DNA of 64,000 nt from Pisaster brevispinus (lineage: Eukaryota; Echinodermata; Asteroidea; Forcipulatida; Asteriidae). The stretch spans positions 18,415,705-18,479,704 of the forward strand of contig JAMKCF010000013.1 of assembly GCA_023634235.1 (NCBI GenBank), written 5' to 3'. Positions 36,301-51,300 of this stretch are shown piece by piece. Each line of letters starts with the position of its first letter. The stretch's first letter is position 1. A program made the translations under genes and the position numbers. Below the pieces are notes generated by a model. It ran no database searches. It was not told the origin of the DNA and was given only the letters and a program-made list of their open reading frames with translations.

Positions 36301-39300
36301 TTTAAAGAAATGAGTAAAATTTGAATATTGCTGCAAAGCATTGGAGTGTACATTGTTGTTGTGGTTGTGGTTGGTTCAGGTTGATTTTTTGTTTATATTA
36401 GTGTCCGTTTGAATACAGAGGCAGTCCTTCTGATTTGAAAATTCCAGGTGTGTGAAAAAAGCACACCTGGATTCTTCTAGGCGTGTGATTTTTGTGGTAC
36501 TGGCTGGTCAATTTAAAGTCGGTTTTCTTAAAACTAAACAGCGGGTAGTGATGTACTTAAAACGACATGGCAAGGGATCTCGTGAAGGTACAATTGGTTG
36601 TACACTGGACTCTTTATCATCAAAATCTCCCATGACTGATACTTATTTATCTAAACACTCAAAAGTGCATACAATTGTCGAAGCTATAAAAAAAAAAAAA
36701 TGGAAGTGAAATTCACAAACTTGCGTTTTTGAACGATCTTATCCCCTAATTTCTGCCCATAATAATACCATGGGGGTCTATTTTACCTACAAAATAATAC
36801 TTTTTTTATCAACAATCATTTTTAATGGATTCGTAAATAAAGGATCGCTTATTTAAAGCTTCTTTTGCAATACATTTTCCATTGAACGATCGGTCAAATG
36901 ATCGGCCCACATTAGGGAAAATTGTGCGGCGAGAGCGATGTGTTTATGAGTACGAGGTTAACATTTTGTATAATATATCACCGGAAGGAGGTCGCGATTA
37001 GACTCCACCGCACGTCTTCTAACCCCTGGAAAATCGGGTTGTGTGTTTCCCTACTCGCCTACGTATTGTGGTATGGAACATGGAGGAGAGAGCCAGACTA
37101 ACAATGTGCATGCGTGTTTTAGTTCGTTTACTGAAATGAACGATCGCGGCTAGTAAATATCAAGACTAGGGACTTTATCGCCAGAATTTTGAAGGATTTT
37201 GAAAATAATAAACAATTAATTTTACAACGTTATTTTAATTTACAAATTATGAAGTATGATGACGCTGTAAATGTTTGCCAAGGCGTGCGTTATGGAGGGA
37301 TCAGGCGTGTGATTTTTCGCACGCCTGAGGAAGCTTTTAGGCGTGCGATGGCGTGCGGGTGCGATCGCACGCCTCAAATCAGAAGGACTGCAGAGGCCTC
37401 CCATAAATGTTATTTTTGGTTTGAACAAAGAAATATTGACTTAAACATGATTTGAATGCAACCTCCAGATTATCATTCCCGCGCTCTACCAACTGACTTT
37501 CTAGCTCTAATGTTGGCAGTCTCCCCATTTTGTCAATTCAGGGGTGCCAGTCGGAAGCCATTCACCCTAAAAAAAGACTACTTCTGCAGCAGGAGTTTCA
37601 ATCGGCTGATGATCGGCCGGAGGGTTGTGGTGGAGTGCTTAAAATGTTCCTTGGGTCACCGGCATAAAAATTTGTGGACAGCCTGCTTATGTAAAGAAAA
37701 TTATGTCAAATTTGAGCCCTGCATCATCCCATACTGCTGAGGAGTTTGAGATGTGTTTGTGACTATAAACCATTAAACTCATTGATAATCGATATTATGA
37801 ATTGCAATTTGCACTTAAACATTCAAAACAAATATATAGTGGTATTTCTTGAGGCTCAAATATTTGCATTATAACATCATCTTAATTTCAGAACATGTCC
37901 TGAAATTGGATTTTTTTGATATTTTATTGATACTTATGGTTTTCCACTGTTATTTTATGCAATTTATAGTTTTCTTTTGTTAGTAATATTGGCCTATATG
38001 ACAAAGCGTTCATAATAAGTCATTGACAATTCTCAGTATAGAATTTAACCTTATACAACAATTAAAAATCTAGAATTTATGGCTATGAATTTATTTTTCA
38101 TTATTTTGTAGGCTTCAATTTCAGAAGAAGAATTTGAACAAAACAAAAATCAATTATTTTTCAACACATACAAGCATCAATGCAGTCGTTTGGAAATAAG
38201 GGACTTTGTACATAATTGTACACAAAGAGCACAAACATATGTGGGCCTGAGAAGCCAACAGATAAAGCAAGAATAAATAAAATATCTAGCACTGGGATTG
38301 GGAAACACACTATACGATGAACAAGGGAAAACACGGGAGAGGGAGTGAGACCGTATGGCATTGGATGGGCAACTGATTATAAATTCTAGTGCGTGCACTT
38401 TGATATTTAACTCAGACCCCCCCCCCCCCCAAACTCAAGCTCTGAGGCAGCCTGGATGTTTCTGAGCCAGTGAATAATAATTAGCCATAGTCCGTCAAGC
38501 GTTCGTCTTTAGTAGATGTACATGTATACCTCCCGTACCAGCAGATTTAGACTTCCCACTCAACGTCATAAATGTTTATTAGAGTATTGATGGAAAAGGG
38601 GATGAACGTTTTTGTTTTACTCCCTGTTTGATTGTCGTGAAAACAGTTTAAATTGAAGTTCTTCTGATTCAGGAAAAAATTTATAAAAATTGCCATTTGA
38701 AACTTCATGATTGCTCGGAGAAGCTGTGTTGATGTGTCAAGTCTTGCATCACTCTTGTGACTTGTGACTGGCTGTGATTGGTGTTATGGCCCTCGGCAGG
38801 GCAGAGTGATAACCTGTTGCTTAAAGCAACTGTAAAACATCAAGTTAAAGGGTCACATTGAGGAACAGAGGAACCCTCTGGATTCTTATCCAGAAGCCTG
38901 GATTTCAAAACACAGCTGGAATGATCAATCTGGGAGATCTATGTGCATGGTCCGCCGGTGGGTCGTACAGCCTACATTACATATTGGATGAGAATTAGTC
39001 TGTGAGACATGCTGTAGTACATGTTCTGTACATTGTACTTCATATATGTGATCTGTGAATGTCACTTTTTCCTCCTCATGTGTGGAACATCTTCCACCAA
39101 GGAAACTCTTCCAAAAAATGACAGCTTGTACGAAAAATACCTTCCCGTCAGTGCTGGACCATAACCCTGAATAAATACAACCACCATCCCACAATAGTCA
39201 ACAACGTATGACGTGATTGACATCACTAATACTATGACATTATAAAGCCGTACTGTGGGACCATCTGTACACATTGTAGCATGGAAATCTGTAGCTGGTA

Positions 39301-42300
39301 ATTTTATTTTGTCCTGTTGGATTGACCATGGAGTGACTAACACCCTTGATTTTTTATGCATGGATATCTATACTAAAAAAAGGCTGAAAACATCTTAATG
39401 TCTGTGACCTTGTTTTGGGATAACTACTCTTTGTTTGGAGAACACAGAAGCCGATTTGGATCAGCGGACTGCTGGAATAGCAGTAATTTCTGAGTGGATT
39501 AGTCAGACAGAAACACTGTAAATATAACCAGGGAAGAGCAATGGGTAAACAGGAGTCATCCAGGGAAAACATCTACATGTACAGTACATGTACTTCGTTG
39601 TGAAAAACTAGCTGCAGAGACAAATTTTCCAGGTCAGGTTTGCCTTGGAGTAAAGCTGGTTAATTTAATGTGAGAACTCATCAGGCGTGTCATTGTCATT
39701 GAACTTGTTGTGGGGATTGAAGGCAGCGGGGTAACACGTCTCTTAGCAGGGGAGGTTCATCACAAATCCAGGGCTCCATCCCATCGGCAGACGGCATGCA
39801 TCTAAAGGGACTGGAATAAAATTGTGACAATTTCCGAAATAGAGCCATCAAGGAAACGACGGATTTTGAACGTTGGTATTCATTACGGATGTAATGAGTT
39901 AGAGTGGGGGCATGAGAGGAAGTCGGTGTGTATTCGGTGGAATTAAACATTGGACTGAGATGAACATATGCTGTGATCCAATGAGTGGGTTTTAAACCCC
40001 TGATGCTGCTGTCAGTTTTTTATTTATTCACATAACATGTAAACATGTTGCTGGTATGATACCATAGCCTGTAGGCTTGTTGAGAGGAAGGCTGTGCTGT
40101 TTTAACACACCTCACATGACATTGGAATACTATTGTGTTGCAGGATAGTCAACAACATCATCACATAAAAAAAGTGATACTTATTTCTGAGGCTTGAGTC
40201 TGAGTAATTTGTCACCGTCTCCAGTGCCGATCACCACTGTTAGATGAAACCCATATGCTTCCTTTGAAAGGTTTTTCTCCAAGACTTCAGTACGTGGACG
40301 TTTGTCAGAATTCATTTCTTTATTCTAACTGATGTAATTTTCCACCAAGATATTTTTTCAGCACTGTTTACATGCTTTCAGAGTTGTGCTAGTGAAAATA
40401 TCTCTGGCTGTTTTGGGGGCAAGTCAACCCACAATCTTTTGGAGCTCATTTGTAAACCACTACTTAGGATGTTCGGCTGAAATTAAGGGGGAAAAATAGT
40501 TGTTTCATCAGAGCTGTCTAAAGCTGCTTGGGATGTTTCAGAGTGGATTGGACTTAAACCCCGGCGACTTGAGAACGACAATGAGCCTTACAACAAAAGC
40601 GCCCAATGAGCTGCAATAAACATTCCATAAAACAGTGTGTGACAAACTTCAATGTGTCCTTGGTTGGCACTAGTGTGAATCACTAGGGCCATTGGTTGTC
40701 AATACGGAGAACTTGGTGTTGAGTCAGATTGGTGTGGTGTTTCTAAATATATCGTGTGTGTTTTGGTGTCTTCATGAAGATTTGTCAGGCATTTCTGGTG
40801 AGTGTGATATTTGAGGGTATTGCAGAGGGGAAATATCCCAGTATAAATAAAAAACACTTGCAAACACAAAACAAAAACTCAAAATACAACAAAACTAAAA
40901 CTTTGGGAAAGATGGAGCTTGCTTGGCAGAAATTTTAGGGGCATAATAAAGGAATTATTTTAAAGGAAAGTATTAACAAAGGTTTTTCTTGAAGAACAAA
41001 GTACAAGCACACCAAAATTTAACTTAAGTAGTTGGCATTATCTGCGTTGCCACAATGATTGATGATCTCAAAAACTGGAGAACATTTTTAATTCTTGTTA
41101 CCTTTCTATGAAAAGGGGAAGTAGTAAAAATTACATATAAATAACAAAATTGTTTTAAAAAAAATAGTGAACTTTCTTTAGATTACTTCATTTGATGGGA
41201 GTGTTGCGGATACTCTTATTCATTCAGGGGTATATGTTGTCGTGAATCTACTCTGGCCATTCTAGTTTTTCAGTTTTTAGTGGTCTACTCTGGGACCATT
41301 TTAGAAAAAAAAAATTCCAACCAAGTTAATGTTTTCGCGATCTTTTAAAGAATTAATCTGCCACTTGGATAAATAAGAGAAAAGCGTAACAAAGCAATTT
41401 AGAGTTAAATCAGTTCAAGGTCCAAATTACCTTTGGAAAAGTTTATCATCAGATAAATTTACAAATAAATCACCCAGATGAACACAAACATTTTAATACC
41501 ATTACATTTCAGCGTCTGCCGCAGAGACCTTGTTCAAATATTACCCCTACAAAAACCACTCATATTCTTTGACTAATCAATTTTGATGATGGACAAATGG
41601 AAGAAGATTATATAAAAACAACAACAAACCTAACTTATGTAAAACACAAGCTCAGGTGGAAATTACTTTAACGGAATTGCATATCATTCTTTTCTGGAAA
41701 TGAATATTTTTTTTAAAGGGACCAAGTTTAAAAGTGAAACTAATTGTAGAAATTGATAATAACTCGTGACTGTAAGAAAGGAAGTTGACCTCTCCAATGA
41801 GCTGCAATTTTATCAGGTTTTTTTAAATGTTGATGAATTGTTGTTGTTGTTTTAAGTTGAAAAACAACTAATTGAATTGTCACATATCAGAAAGTTTGAC
41901 AAAAGGAAGGAAGAGTCCCAAGTCATCGAGGAAGTACTTGGTGCGCCTTCAATTTAATCGACTGGAAAGGATCACACTTTGTTTTGCCGGAATGAAATGA
42001 CCAGCAGAAATTGTTGATATGACTTGAATTGGGAATTTGCATGAACTGAGAGCTGAAAGTTCACCTTTAGGAAGACCTTGTGTAGCTCAATGCCAGGAAA
42101 GAAGCTCGCTTTTTTTTGCTGGGTAATTTTGAAATCAAGTGCCCAGTTTTTCCAAAGGGGAGATCGTGGAACCCATCCAGAAGCCTTTGTGTGAGTGTAA
42201 CATGGGAAATGGAGACAACTTTTTCTTGCCTGAACCATGGGTACATTGCTTATTGTTTACAGCATTGTGATGGGCTTTTTTGAGATGAAGTGCCTGGATT

Positions 42301-45300
42301 TCCGTATGGATTGATATTCAATTCATCAAGGAGCAACCTTCTGCATCTAACAGCTTGGGAAAACGATTGCACTTTTTCTTCTTTTGTTTTTCTGCTGGAT
42401 TTTCAGGAGCTGCAATAATTGTTTACATCATGTCAGGCACTGTGGAAACTGAGCACTGAATTAAAAGAGAAGATAATATGAGGTGAAGCAGACCTGAATG
42501 TTGTTGTCACTTGATAAATAAGACTGAAAAAGAAATTGTTTATTAATATTTGATTTTAATGCCTTATCAACTATTTGCTTTTTGTGTATAGAAACTTGTC
42601 AAGTTTAGCTGAGGAGATTTTTATTCAGTTGATTTTACTGTGTTTGTCGGAAGGGTAAAAAGTTGCTATAAAAAGACTGATGAAATCATCATAACTGTAG
42701 CTTTATTAAAAACGGTGGTTGAATCAGGAGCATTGTATTCACCATTTCCTGTGTTTCACACATTCCAACGCGTATTTCACGCCGGCACAAGCGAGAGTGT
42801 ATTTATAGAGATTGTGAGTGTTGTTTACCAGCCCGGACTGTATGTTGTAAACTGATGCCTCTGAGCGTACGTCTTTTTGGCCTGTGATATGCCTGCCTTG
42901 TGAAGGCGGAACATTCTCAGAGGGTACTGATGGAAAATAACAAGTCCAACATGAAACTGCACATGAAGGCTTTGATCACGTCGCCGAGGTTCATCCGAAA
43001 GCGATTTGCAAGCCTACCGTACATCACTGTACAGCCGGTGAGTATGATCTTAATATTGAGCACCACACATACTTAGTGCTTTTCTGTCATTGGTCTCACA
43101 GCTGTGCAGACTGTAGGGTCAGGATTGTGAGAGGGGGGATAGTACTGGGACTGAGTGATGGTGAACCTTATCGTGGAGAATTTTGAGACATCCTAATTTG
43201 TTTAGCCCTTACAAATATTGCTTAGCAGAAACAGTGTAGTAACTCCTCTGAAAATTGATACCATTTGTAACTGTTCCTTGAAAATGCGTGCTGGTTAGCT
43301 TAGAGTTTTTTCTTCAAAGAAGCTTCGTGAAAATGGCCCAGAACCATTGGTAATGAAGGTTGGGGCATGTTTGGGCAAACCTACTAGAAACAAGTAACAA
43401 TCACTGACCAAAACAACCTGAACAAGTTCTGAGAGCAACGCAAAAATGGGTCAGTGACCAGAAACAGTTTGTAGGTTCAAGCTTTACAAATTAATGTTTT
43501 CAAAATGATTCAGCCTTAATTTCAAATTATTTTCATGTAATGGAACATGGTCTTCATAATTTTATCAACATTATTGGATTGTATGCATTAATTTTGTTTA
43601 TTTTTAATGGAATTCTGTTGACTTTTTTCATTAGTTTGTAGAATCCACCATCTTGGTCGGAACAGCTGTGTCACCGCAGCTGAATCAAACTCACAAAAGT
43701 AGTTAACCAATTCTTCTTCTTTTCGTATCACTGAAGCGTGATGGTTATATGGCAGTTTCCCATTTCTTTACACAGTCCTTAGCGTTTTTATTGAACACTA
43801 CAAGGTCTTTTAAGCTGCAAGGGTTGGGTAGTAAAGGGCAGACAAGGCAGTGCTCTATAGTATGGTCTGCTTCTCCACATTCACAGGTGGTTGGTCCAGT
43901 TTTATAGCCCCATCTGACCAGAGCATCTTTTGATCGTTCAGTTCTCGTTCTGAGGCGGTTGAGTGTTTTCCATTGACCCCATGGTGGGTTAACCAATGAC
44001 CAAAGCTCAAATGTGTTCCTGGTCCGTGTGGCCTAAAAGCACCCTTGCATATTGTACTAGATACATAATCAATGTAAGCACATTACATTATTACCTGAAT
44101 GAGTTCAAGGTAAATCACAGTCTAAAACAAAAAGTCCTATTCACACTACTGAACCAATTCACTGGAATTATAACCAGAGGAAATTCCTGGGGAATTTCAA
44201 CCCCACCATAACACCACTTTATTGTGACCAAACCTGTTGTCTTGTATTTCTAGTGACGCACAGAGTCTGTAAACCTCCTGAAATGTAAAGTTCCGGGTCT
44301 AGAATTATGGGGTAACCCAGGTGTTTGCCATTTTTTTCCATGAATTTTCGCATTTGTCAAATCTTATCCCTGCAAACCTCAGGCGAAGATGACCATAAGA
44401 CAATGGCTTCATCTGGTGAACCTCTTTCTGTTAGACATTCTATCTCCTCATGAAGCCTCTTCTACAGGTACTTTAATGGCATGTGTGCAGAAGGTCTCTC
44501 ACTCGTTGTCACTTCTGTACGAACCTTCACTCACAGCACCCGCTTTGCCACATCTACTCATCCCTTCACTCTACTGTACGTGTTCCAAAAGCTGATACTT
44601 TGAGATATTCAAATAGCTTTGTCCCTGGTACTGCTGCACTTTGGAACTCCCTATCTGTAACTTGCTTTCCACCATCTTCCAATCTATTCCAGTTTTAGAG
44701 GAATGTGAATAAATACTTTCACTCTCTTTAAATTGTCTTAATTTTTCTCAGAGCCTTCACCTGGAGTTGCCCCTCGACCTTTTGTTGGGTGATTTTTAAA
44801 AAAATGCCTAAAACCCTCTACTTATTCTCATCCCAAAAAACAGTATAGTGTTCTTCCATGAATTACCTGTTTTCTTACATTGCTTTCAATGGTCAGAGAA
44901 AGAAAAAATGATGTCCTGATCACATGGATACCCCTTTAAATTGATCCAATTGTGAAATTACTACAGGAACTGTGTTTCTAGGTTAAGGCACGCCTTCGCC
45001 ACTAATGGTCATATCGCTTTGAATATTACCAGTTTGGATTACCTTTTTTTGTTTAACATAATGGAGTCACACTGGCTTTACCCCTACACGTCCTTGATGA
45101 TGCCTAAAACATCCGACTCATTTAATGTACATCTATAATGACGCGTCAAATATTGTATTTTTACGCAATAATTTTGTTTGATATTATGAATATATTTTCA
45201 AACCTGAAACAAATTTTTAACTTTTCTGTGAGGATGAATTTTTTTCTCAGCACTTCCACATCGCTGTGCATCAAATATTGCATTTTGACAAAATATACCA

Positions 45301-48300
45301 TTATGAAACAAATAAATAAGTTCAACAAATAAAAGAGAAAAACATGATTTTCTTTTAGAACAGGTGCTTTATTTTCCATTAACATGTGTGATGATGCATA
45401 CATTGCAATGTGACAAAGTGTGTCATATTGATTATTATCGGGGGTTTCAGCAATCTGCCTTTGATTTTGTCATAATTTTGAGATATAAGTCATTATTATG
45501 ACTTATGCTGCATCATGAGATACAAGTCATCGATACAACTTATACAAAGCTTCAAATCCAGTACTTGGCATCAATTCATTTACTGGCCCATCTTAAGATC
45601 AGTCTTAGCTCTTTTTAAAATAATGAACAGGACCTAATTTCATGGGACTACTTACCATGTGGAGATATGTACACAGCCCATGAAATTAGGCCATAGTTTC
45701 ACACACTTTTACAGGGGTGCTTTAAGCTTAGATTTCTGTAGCAAGCAGTGCCATAAATGTATATAATAATATAGAAGACATTCTGGAATATGAAAAGCCC
45801 CACTCCCTCCCCACCCTTATAGTTTATAGTGATGTTCAGAAACAGTATTTGTTTTGATTGTCAATTGATGCCTTATCTGAGAGTGTAGTTAAGATTAGTA
45901 ACCTGATTGGTAAAAAAACCAAAAAACAAACAAACAATAAGATGAGGAAGATGACATTAAAAAAGTAAATTTGAAACTTTTTTCATCTTTTTTCCTGGTC
46001 AAGTATTGGAAGTATTTGAACAAAGAGTAACATTTAAAGACAGGTTCGACGATGTAACATGTGGCATCACAAGTGTACAAAGGAGCCTGGTCTTCCTACT
46101 GGCAGGATTGGCACTACTCAATGGAGAAAACAGGGTTTCCCTTAACCTTTTTTTTTCACTCGCCGGCAAGTTTTTTCACTAGCCCACATGTATTAATGCA
46201 CACAATTTTTGCAGCGTAAAAAAAAGAAAACAACAACAACAATAGCGCGAAAATTTGCGTTTTTGGATGATCTTATCTCCTAATTTCTGCCCTTAATACT
46301 TTTTTCATCAACTTGCAATGAAATCTTTGTATAAACGATCGATCAATGACGCACATTGAGAAAAAATGCCCTCTATCGGCAAAAGTTGTCGATGCTTGAA
46401 TAGTCTTATCAATCCAAGGCTGTGTATAGTACAGAATCCGCATGCGTGCACCACATTGTGCAGCAATTCTTTACTCGACTCGTGAACGTGTACCGAGTAG
46501 CCAAGCTTTTTTATGAATTTGGTAATTATCAACAGGCCAATCACAGCGTGCAGAATGTTGGTTAGAGTGGACTTTGGACCTGCTGTTGTACTGCACACCA
46601 TGTGTTGTGTGTGAATGCGTGCGTGGATGACCGGCGGGCGAGTGAATGTGTGGGGCCTGTGGATACTCACTACTCATTACCATGTGCTTATGTGCGTGCG
46701 TGTTTTACTTATGAGCGATCGCGATCGCGATTGTGGCCACATTAAATCTAGCAAATATCAAGACTTGCCAAACCATTTTACGAACTTAAAAAAAATCTCT
46801 CTTTGGGAATTACCACTGTACCCCTCATTTATTGTGAAAAGGAACAATTTTTTTACTCGCCCAGCGGGCTAGTAAAGGAAGGGTTTTGACTCGCCCGCCG
46901 CTGTTTTCACTCGCATTTGGCAACCACTTATTTCTGTCATGTTCATCAACTATCGATGTGGAGAGGGGCACTTCTCAAAACTGGTTCAGCTTTTATTTTA
47001 AAAAATTATAATAATTATATGAATATTTTGGTATAAAACAAAAAATTTCTCATTATGACCAGAGTGATTACTTGCCTGCCAGGAATTGACTTGGAGTACA
47101 CAAGGTCAAATATTTTGTATATACATGTAATGTGACATGATCCACACCAAGAATGTGCAGTAGTAACATTCTATTGTACACAATTACAGCAGCTTGTGAA
47201 CATGCAAAAGAAATCTTTATAAAAACTGAGAGAAAAAGTAGGTGTTCACAGAGTTAAAAACATCTGAACAAAGCTTTGTTTGTTAGTGAAGAAGCACAGA
47301 GGTAGACAATCTAGGTCAAAAGCACTTGAGTTGACAGAGTTACCTTTGCCCCAGTGATTCCTACCGTGATCAATCAAACATGAACCCTTAGGGATTTCTT
47401 TTTCTGAGTAATCAGTCCTCACATTATAAAATGAAAGAGATTACCAGTGTCTGTTTTTGTTTTGTAAATTTCTCAAACCAAAACACACAAAATGCAGTTA
47501 GAGGAAGTGGGCAGTTAAACGACGGATTAGTTAACAGTATCATTGACAGGATTTTACCATCGGGAATGGCAGTGGAAAAGTTGACACTTGAGAGGCACCA
47601 TTGCACAATGGCCCATGATGAGTAATTCCTGTTGCATGTAAACTGTAATTCAAACCCTGCTTTAACCTGTGACATCATTAGTGTTGTTCTTTGATCCCGG
47701 CCGGCGTAAAAATAACCACATCAAATACAGGTATCATTGTTGTCAGTACATTAACCAAGCTGATAAATCTGTTTGGATCAATGGAGTAATCAGAGTAATG
47801 TTACGCACAGGAACAATGTCAACGTCATAAAGTTTTATCTTCTGTGGTCACATGGTAGTGAAGTGGATATTTCCGGTTGGTGATTCCGTGATGTCCTCGA
47901 GAAGGATCCACATGTGTCATTTGTCAGAGCGGTCACGATCATTTTGGAAGTCAACAGCAATTGCACTACACTTGTTTTTTATTTTATTTTAAATGAACAG
48001 CTAGCTCTCTTTAGATTCACTTACTTCAGTAGTTTGCATTTATCGCCAGTTTAAAAGTTTGAACTCCCGTGGATGCATGTCAATGTGATGAATTCTTGAG
48101 ATTGGGAACATCTGTTTTTCACCCTTGAAACATAGGAATTTTAGATTTTGTTTTGTTAGTTTCAATTAATCTGGTGTGAATCCAGTGGTGGTGGTGTTTT
48201 GGTGCATGTAAACTCTGATAACTTCATGAAGCTGAAATCAACAAAACTACGGCTAAGGAATTCCAGGCTAACTTGCCTGATGAAAAGGGTGAGAAGTTGT

Positions 48301-51300
48301 GGCTACACTGGCAGAAAATTAACCAAACTTAAGTTTATTTCAGAACTGGTCTATTTCTGTAGTTTGTGCTTTAAGTAATTCTCAAAACCAATGAGTTAAA
48401 GCAGTAAATTTAGTTTTTCTTCATTGTGTTTGCTGACGTAGCTAGACAAATTTATCTAATGTTCAGAGACTTGGAGTACCTTAAGATAACATCATGCTGT
48501 GAAGAACTTTGATGAATTTTGAACAACTTGTTTTTTTCCTTGCTGTACATGTGCATTGAGAAGAAGTCTGAATCACCACCTTTCTCAAAGAAAAGAGTCC
48601 ATCGTTAAACTAAAAATTTGTCATTGTCATTTTCAGGATGCCGATGGTACAGATCGTCTAAGCCCAGCCATGCTGCCTTCAGAGCACACAACCCACCTGT
48701 CCCACCATGCATCACTCACTGAAAAGGACACACTTCCCCTTCCGGACTCGGACGTTGTGACTCGCCCCCGGAGCCTCAAGACAAAGCGCCTCTCTGAGTC
48801 GAGCGACGGAGGGACTCGACCCGCGAGTATATCGGTGTTCGGGTCACCACACTCTTTAAGGAGATCATCAAAGACTGGTTCGTCCACCAGTCTGAACTCA
48901 GACTGCGTTGATGCGCCCATTGTCAATCAGGAGGAAATACTCCAGCTGACGAGGGACGTGAGAACTTTCTCGGAGTCGCTTAGTCGACTAAAACTCCTCT
49001 TTAACCAAGACGGAGGTGAGTTTATTTTAATATTTGGAGTAAAAAATAACATGAATGCTTTTATTACTCAACCGTTAGGGTGATATTCGCAACCCCAAGT
49101 GTTTGATACAGTTTTAAGCTCTTTTTCTACTGAATTTAGAAAGCCATCATTATTTTTTTACTTCCAAATGTACAACTTTAAATGCTTATTTTTTGATAAC
49201 AGGTCAAACGTGTTAAACAATTAATGTGTCCTTGGGACATTGTCCTCGATGACTTTGTAAATTACCGTGAGAAAAAGTCTTCTTGTAAATTTTCAGGCCG
49301 TGACTTCATCCCACATCCACAATCACATCCCGTTGCTTTCCAGTAAAGTCAACATGTAATAACACCAACTACATGTTTGTAACTCATAGCCCACCTTCCA
49401 GAGTTCATTGTAGAGATGTACATGTACATCGAGTCTAAAAAGAAGTGCACATGAGATATGATTGCAATAAATGTGAGGATCTGACTTGAGCAATGTTGTC
49501 ACAATAACGGCAGTACATTCATGTTACCTGTTTCATGTCTCATCATAGCGAGGGCCGACGGATGAGGCACTCTGGGTCTGGAATGTCAATCCCTGCTCAG
49601 ATGATAAATGGAGGAACTCCAAAAATGTCATCTGATAAAATTAAAAAGACTAGTAATCTCCCTTGCAGCAATTTCTGAATTCATGTACATGTAGGGCGGT
49701 TTAAGAACTCTGTGTGTTAAATGAAAATCTGGAGTTCTTTAAAGGGCGAATGAAGTGATACTTTACGAAGATGCACATTTAGTATTATTATTATTTCATC
49801 TTATCACAGCATGCAAAAGAAAGATCACAATTTCCTTTGTGCTGGTAACTCCTCCAGTTTGACTATATATGTTCTGTAGCCTTACATGTAGATCTCAAGG
49901 GTCTTTTGCAGGATCCTCGCTGTTCCCAAAAGCACCACCTTTTTTATTGGGGGTTTCGGCCATCAGCGAAACCACCTTTGTTTTCGTCGAGATTTTTACT
50001 TTATTTCACTATTATTATTATACTTCTTTCCGAAAAAGTCTCATAGCATTTACACGTGAAATTTGTTACCGTTCGATCTCAGGAACTACAGTCTTAAAAG
50101 ACACAAACAATACATCAAATGAAAGCCTGTGCTCTAACTTAGATCAAGCAGCAGTTCGATCGAGGGTTTTTAATCATCTGTTGACGATATTAACGATTTA
50201 AAAACACGTATCGTCAACAAAGCACGATCGTCTTGTGTGTGTACATTGCACGTAATTCACGCTGTACATCGCATACGGCTATACCCACACAGAGCCCATT
50301 GTCCACGCGCGTGGCATCGTTCGACCTTTGTACCTTTCATTTTGGTTCACTACTTCGCTTCTACAGTTAATGGTGAACCTGTATAGCGCCCTCTTGATCG
50401 TTTGTGGAGAGTCCTCGAACTATTAAAATACGGAAGCGTTTTGGGGATATAAGTAGCGGCTTGTTCTCACGCAATTTCAATGCATTCTCCCACCACAATT
50501 TATTTCAAGGTCTGTGCAGTATAGCTTATTAATAACTTTAGCATTGGCATGGTAGTTTATTGTTTACAATTATTTATTATTTAAAACTTTATATCGTCTG
50601 AACCATAACGTAAAAGAGTTATAATTTTTGTACCACCTTGTAGTTGTAGCTTATCACAACGTTCGTACGAAAAACGTGTTTTCATCATAGTGATGTCATC
50701 AGGTGTCAAATTAATTATTACATTAATTCAACATTGACAACAAAGCCAAAACCCCAGTGTTTGTTCTTTACAAACTCATTTCTAGTTATTGTTGTTATTC
50801 TTCTTATTATATCTATTTATTTGGCAATTTCATGTAAAAGTACAAAATTATGTATTTATCATAAAATATCTTCTAGAAATCCTGTGTACTGTGTACAGTA
50901 TGCATTATACACATGATATCGCGTTGCAGACTGGCATGGTTTGTCTATCCTTCAAATCTACAGTGGATGATATTGAATAGACTGTGTAAGTTGACCTCGA
51001 AAGCGTTCAAGCTTTCGCGAGAATCTGGACTTCTGGGCACCTCAATAGCAGCTATAGCGTGTATTGTGGCAGTTGGTTTTGAAAAGAACTGGTATTGTAT
51101 TTCACCTTGAATATGGTTTGAATAAAAAAAGCTAAATTTAGAATTTGTAAATTGTTAACAGTTTTGCAAATCTTGGAAAAGTAATATCTTTTTAAAAGCT
51201 GACCTTAGTTTCTGCTTCACGTTTGACCATAAAAGAAATGCAATCAAAAGGCTATCGTCTTGGTCCTTGACGTGCATGATGCAAATTAGAGCAAGCTGCT

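Larger units (their letters stand above)
43038..48636 (+). other. Intron between the alternative first exon and the shared exon
   Basis: It holds an inverted-repeat element (43195-43345), two retrotransposon 3' ends (43700-43998 and 44390-44735) and a DNA element (about 46140-46930). The acceptor CATTTTCAG ends at 48636. No further exon is recognised. Confidence 0.55.

Noticed and set aside
37189..37455. 88-residue plus-strand open frame with GVRYGG and RRVIFRTPEE-like text
   Set aside because: It lies in the right-hand hairpin repeats of the element at 36420-37394 and runs into a SINE. The Arg-rich text is a translation of GGCGTGCGA-type palindromes.
46308..46670. 120-residue minus-strand open frame
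   Set aside because: It lies wholly inside the repeat at 46135-46930, has no recognisable motif, and is not kept in the related core at 36.7-37.2 kb.
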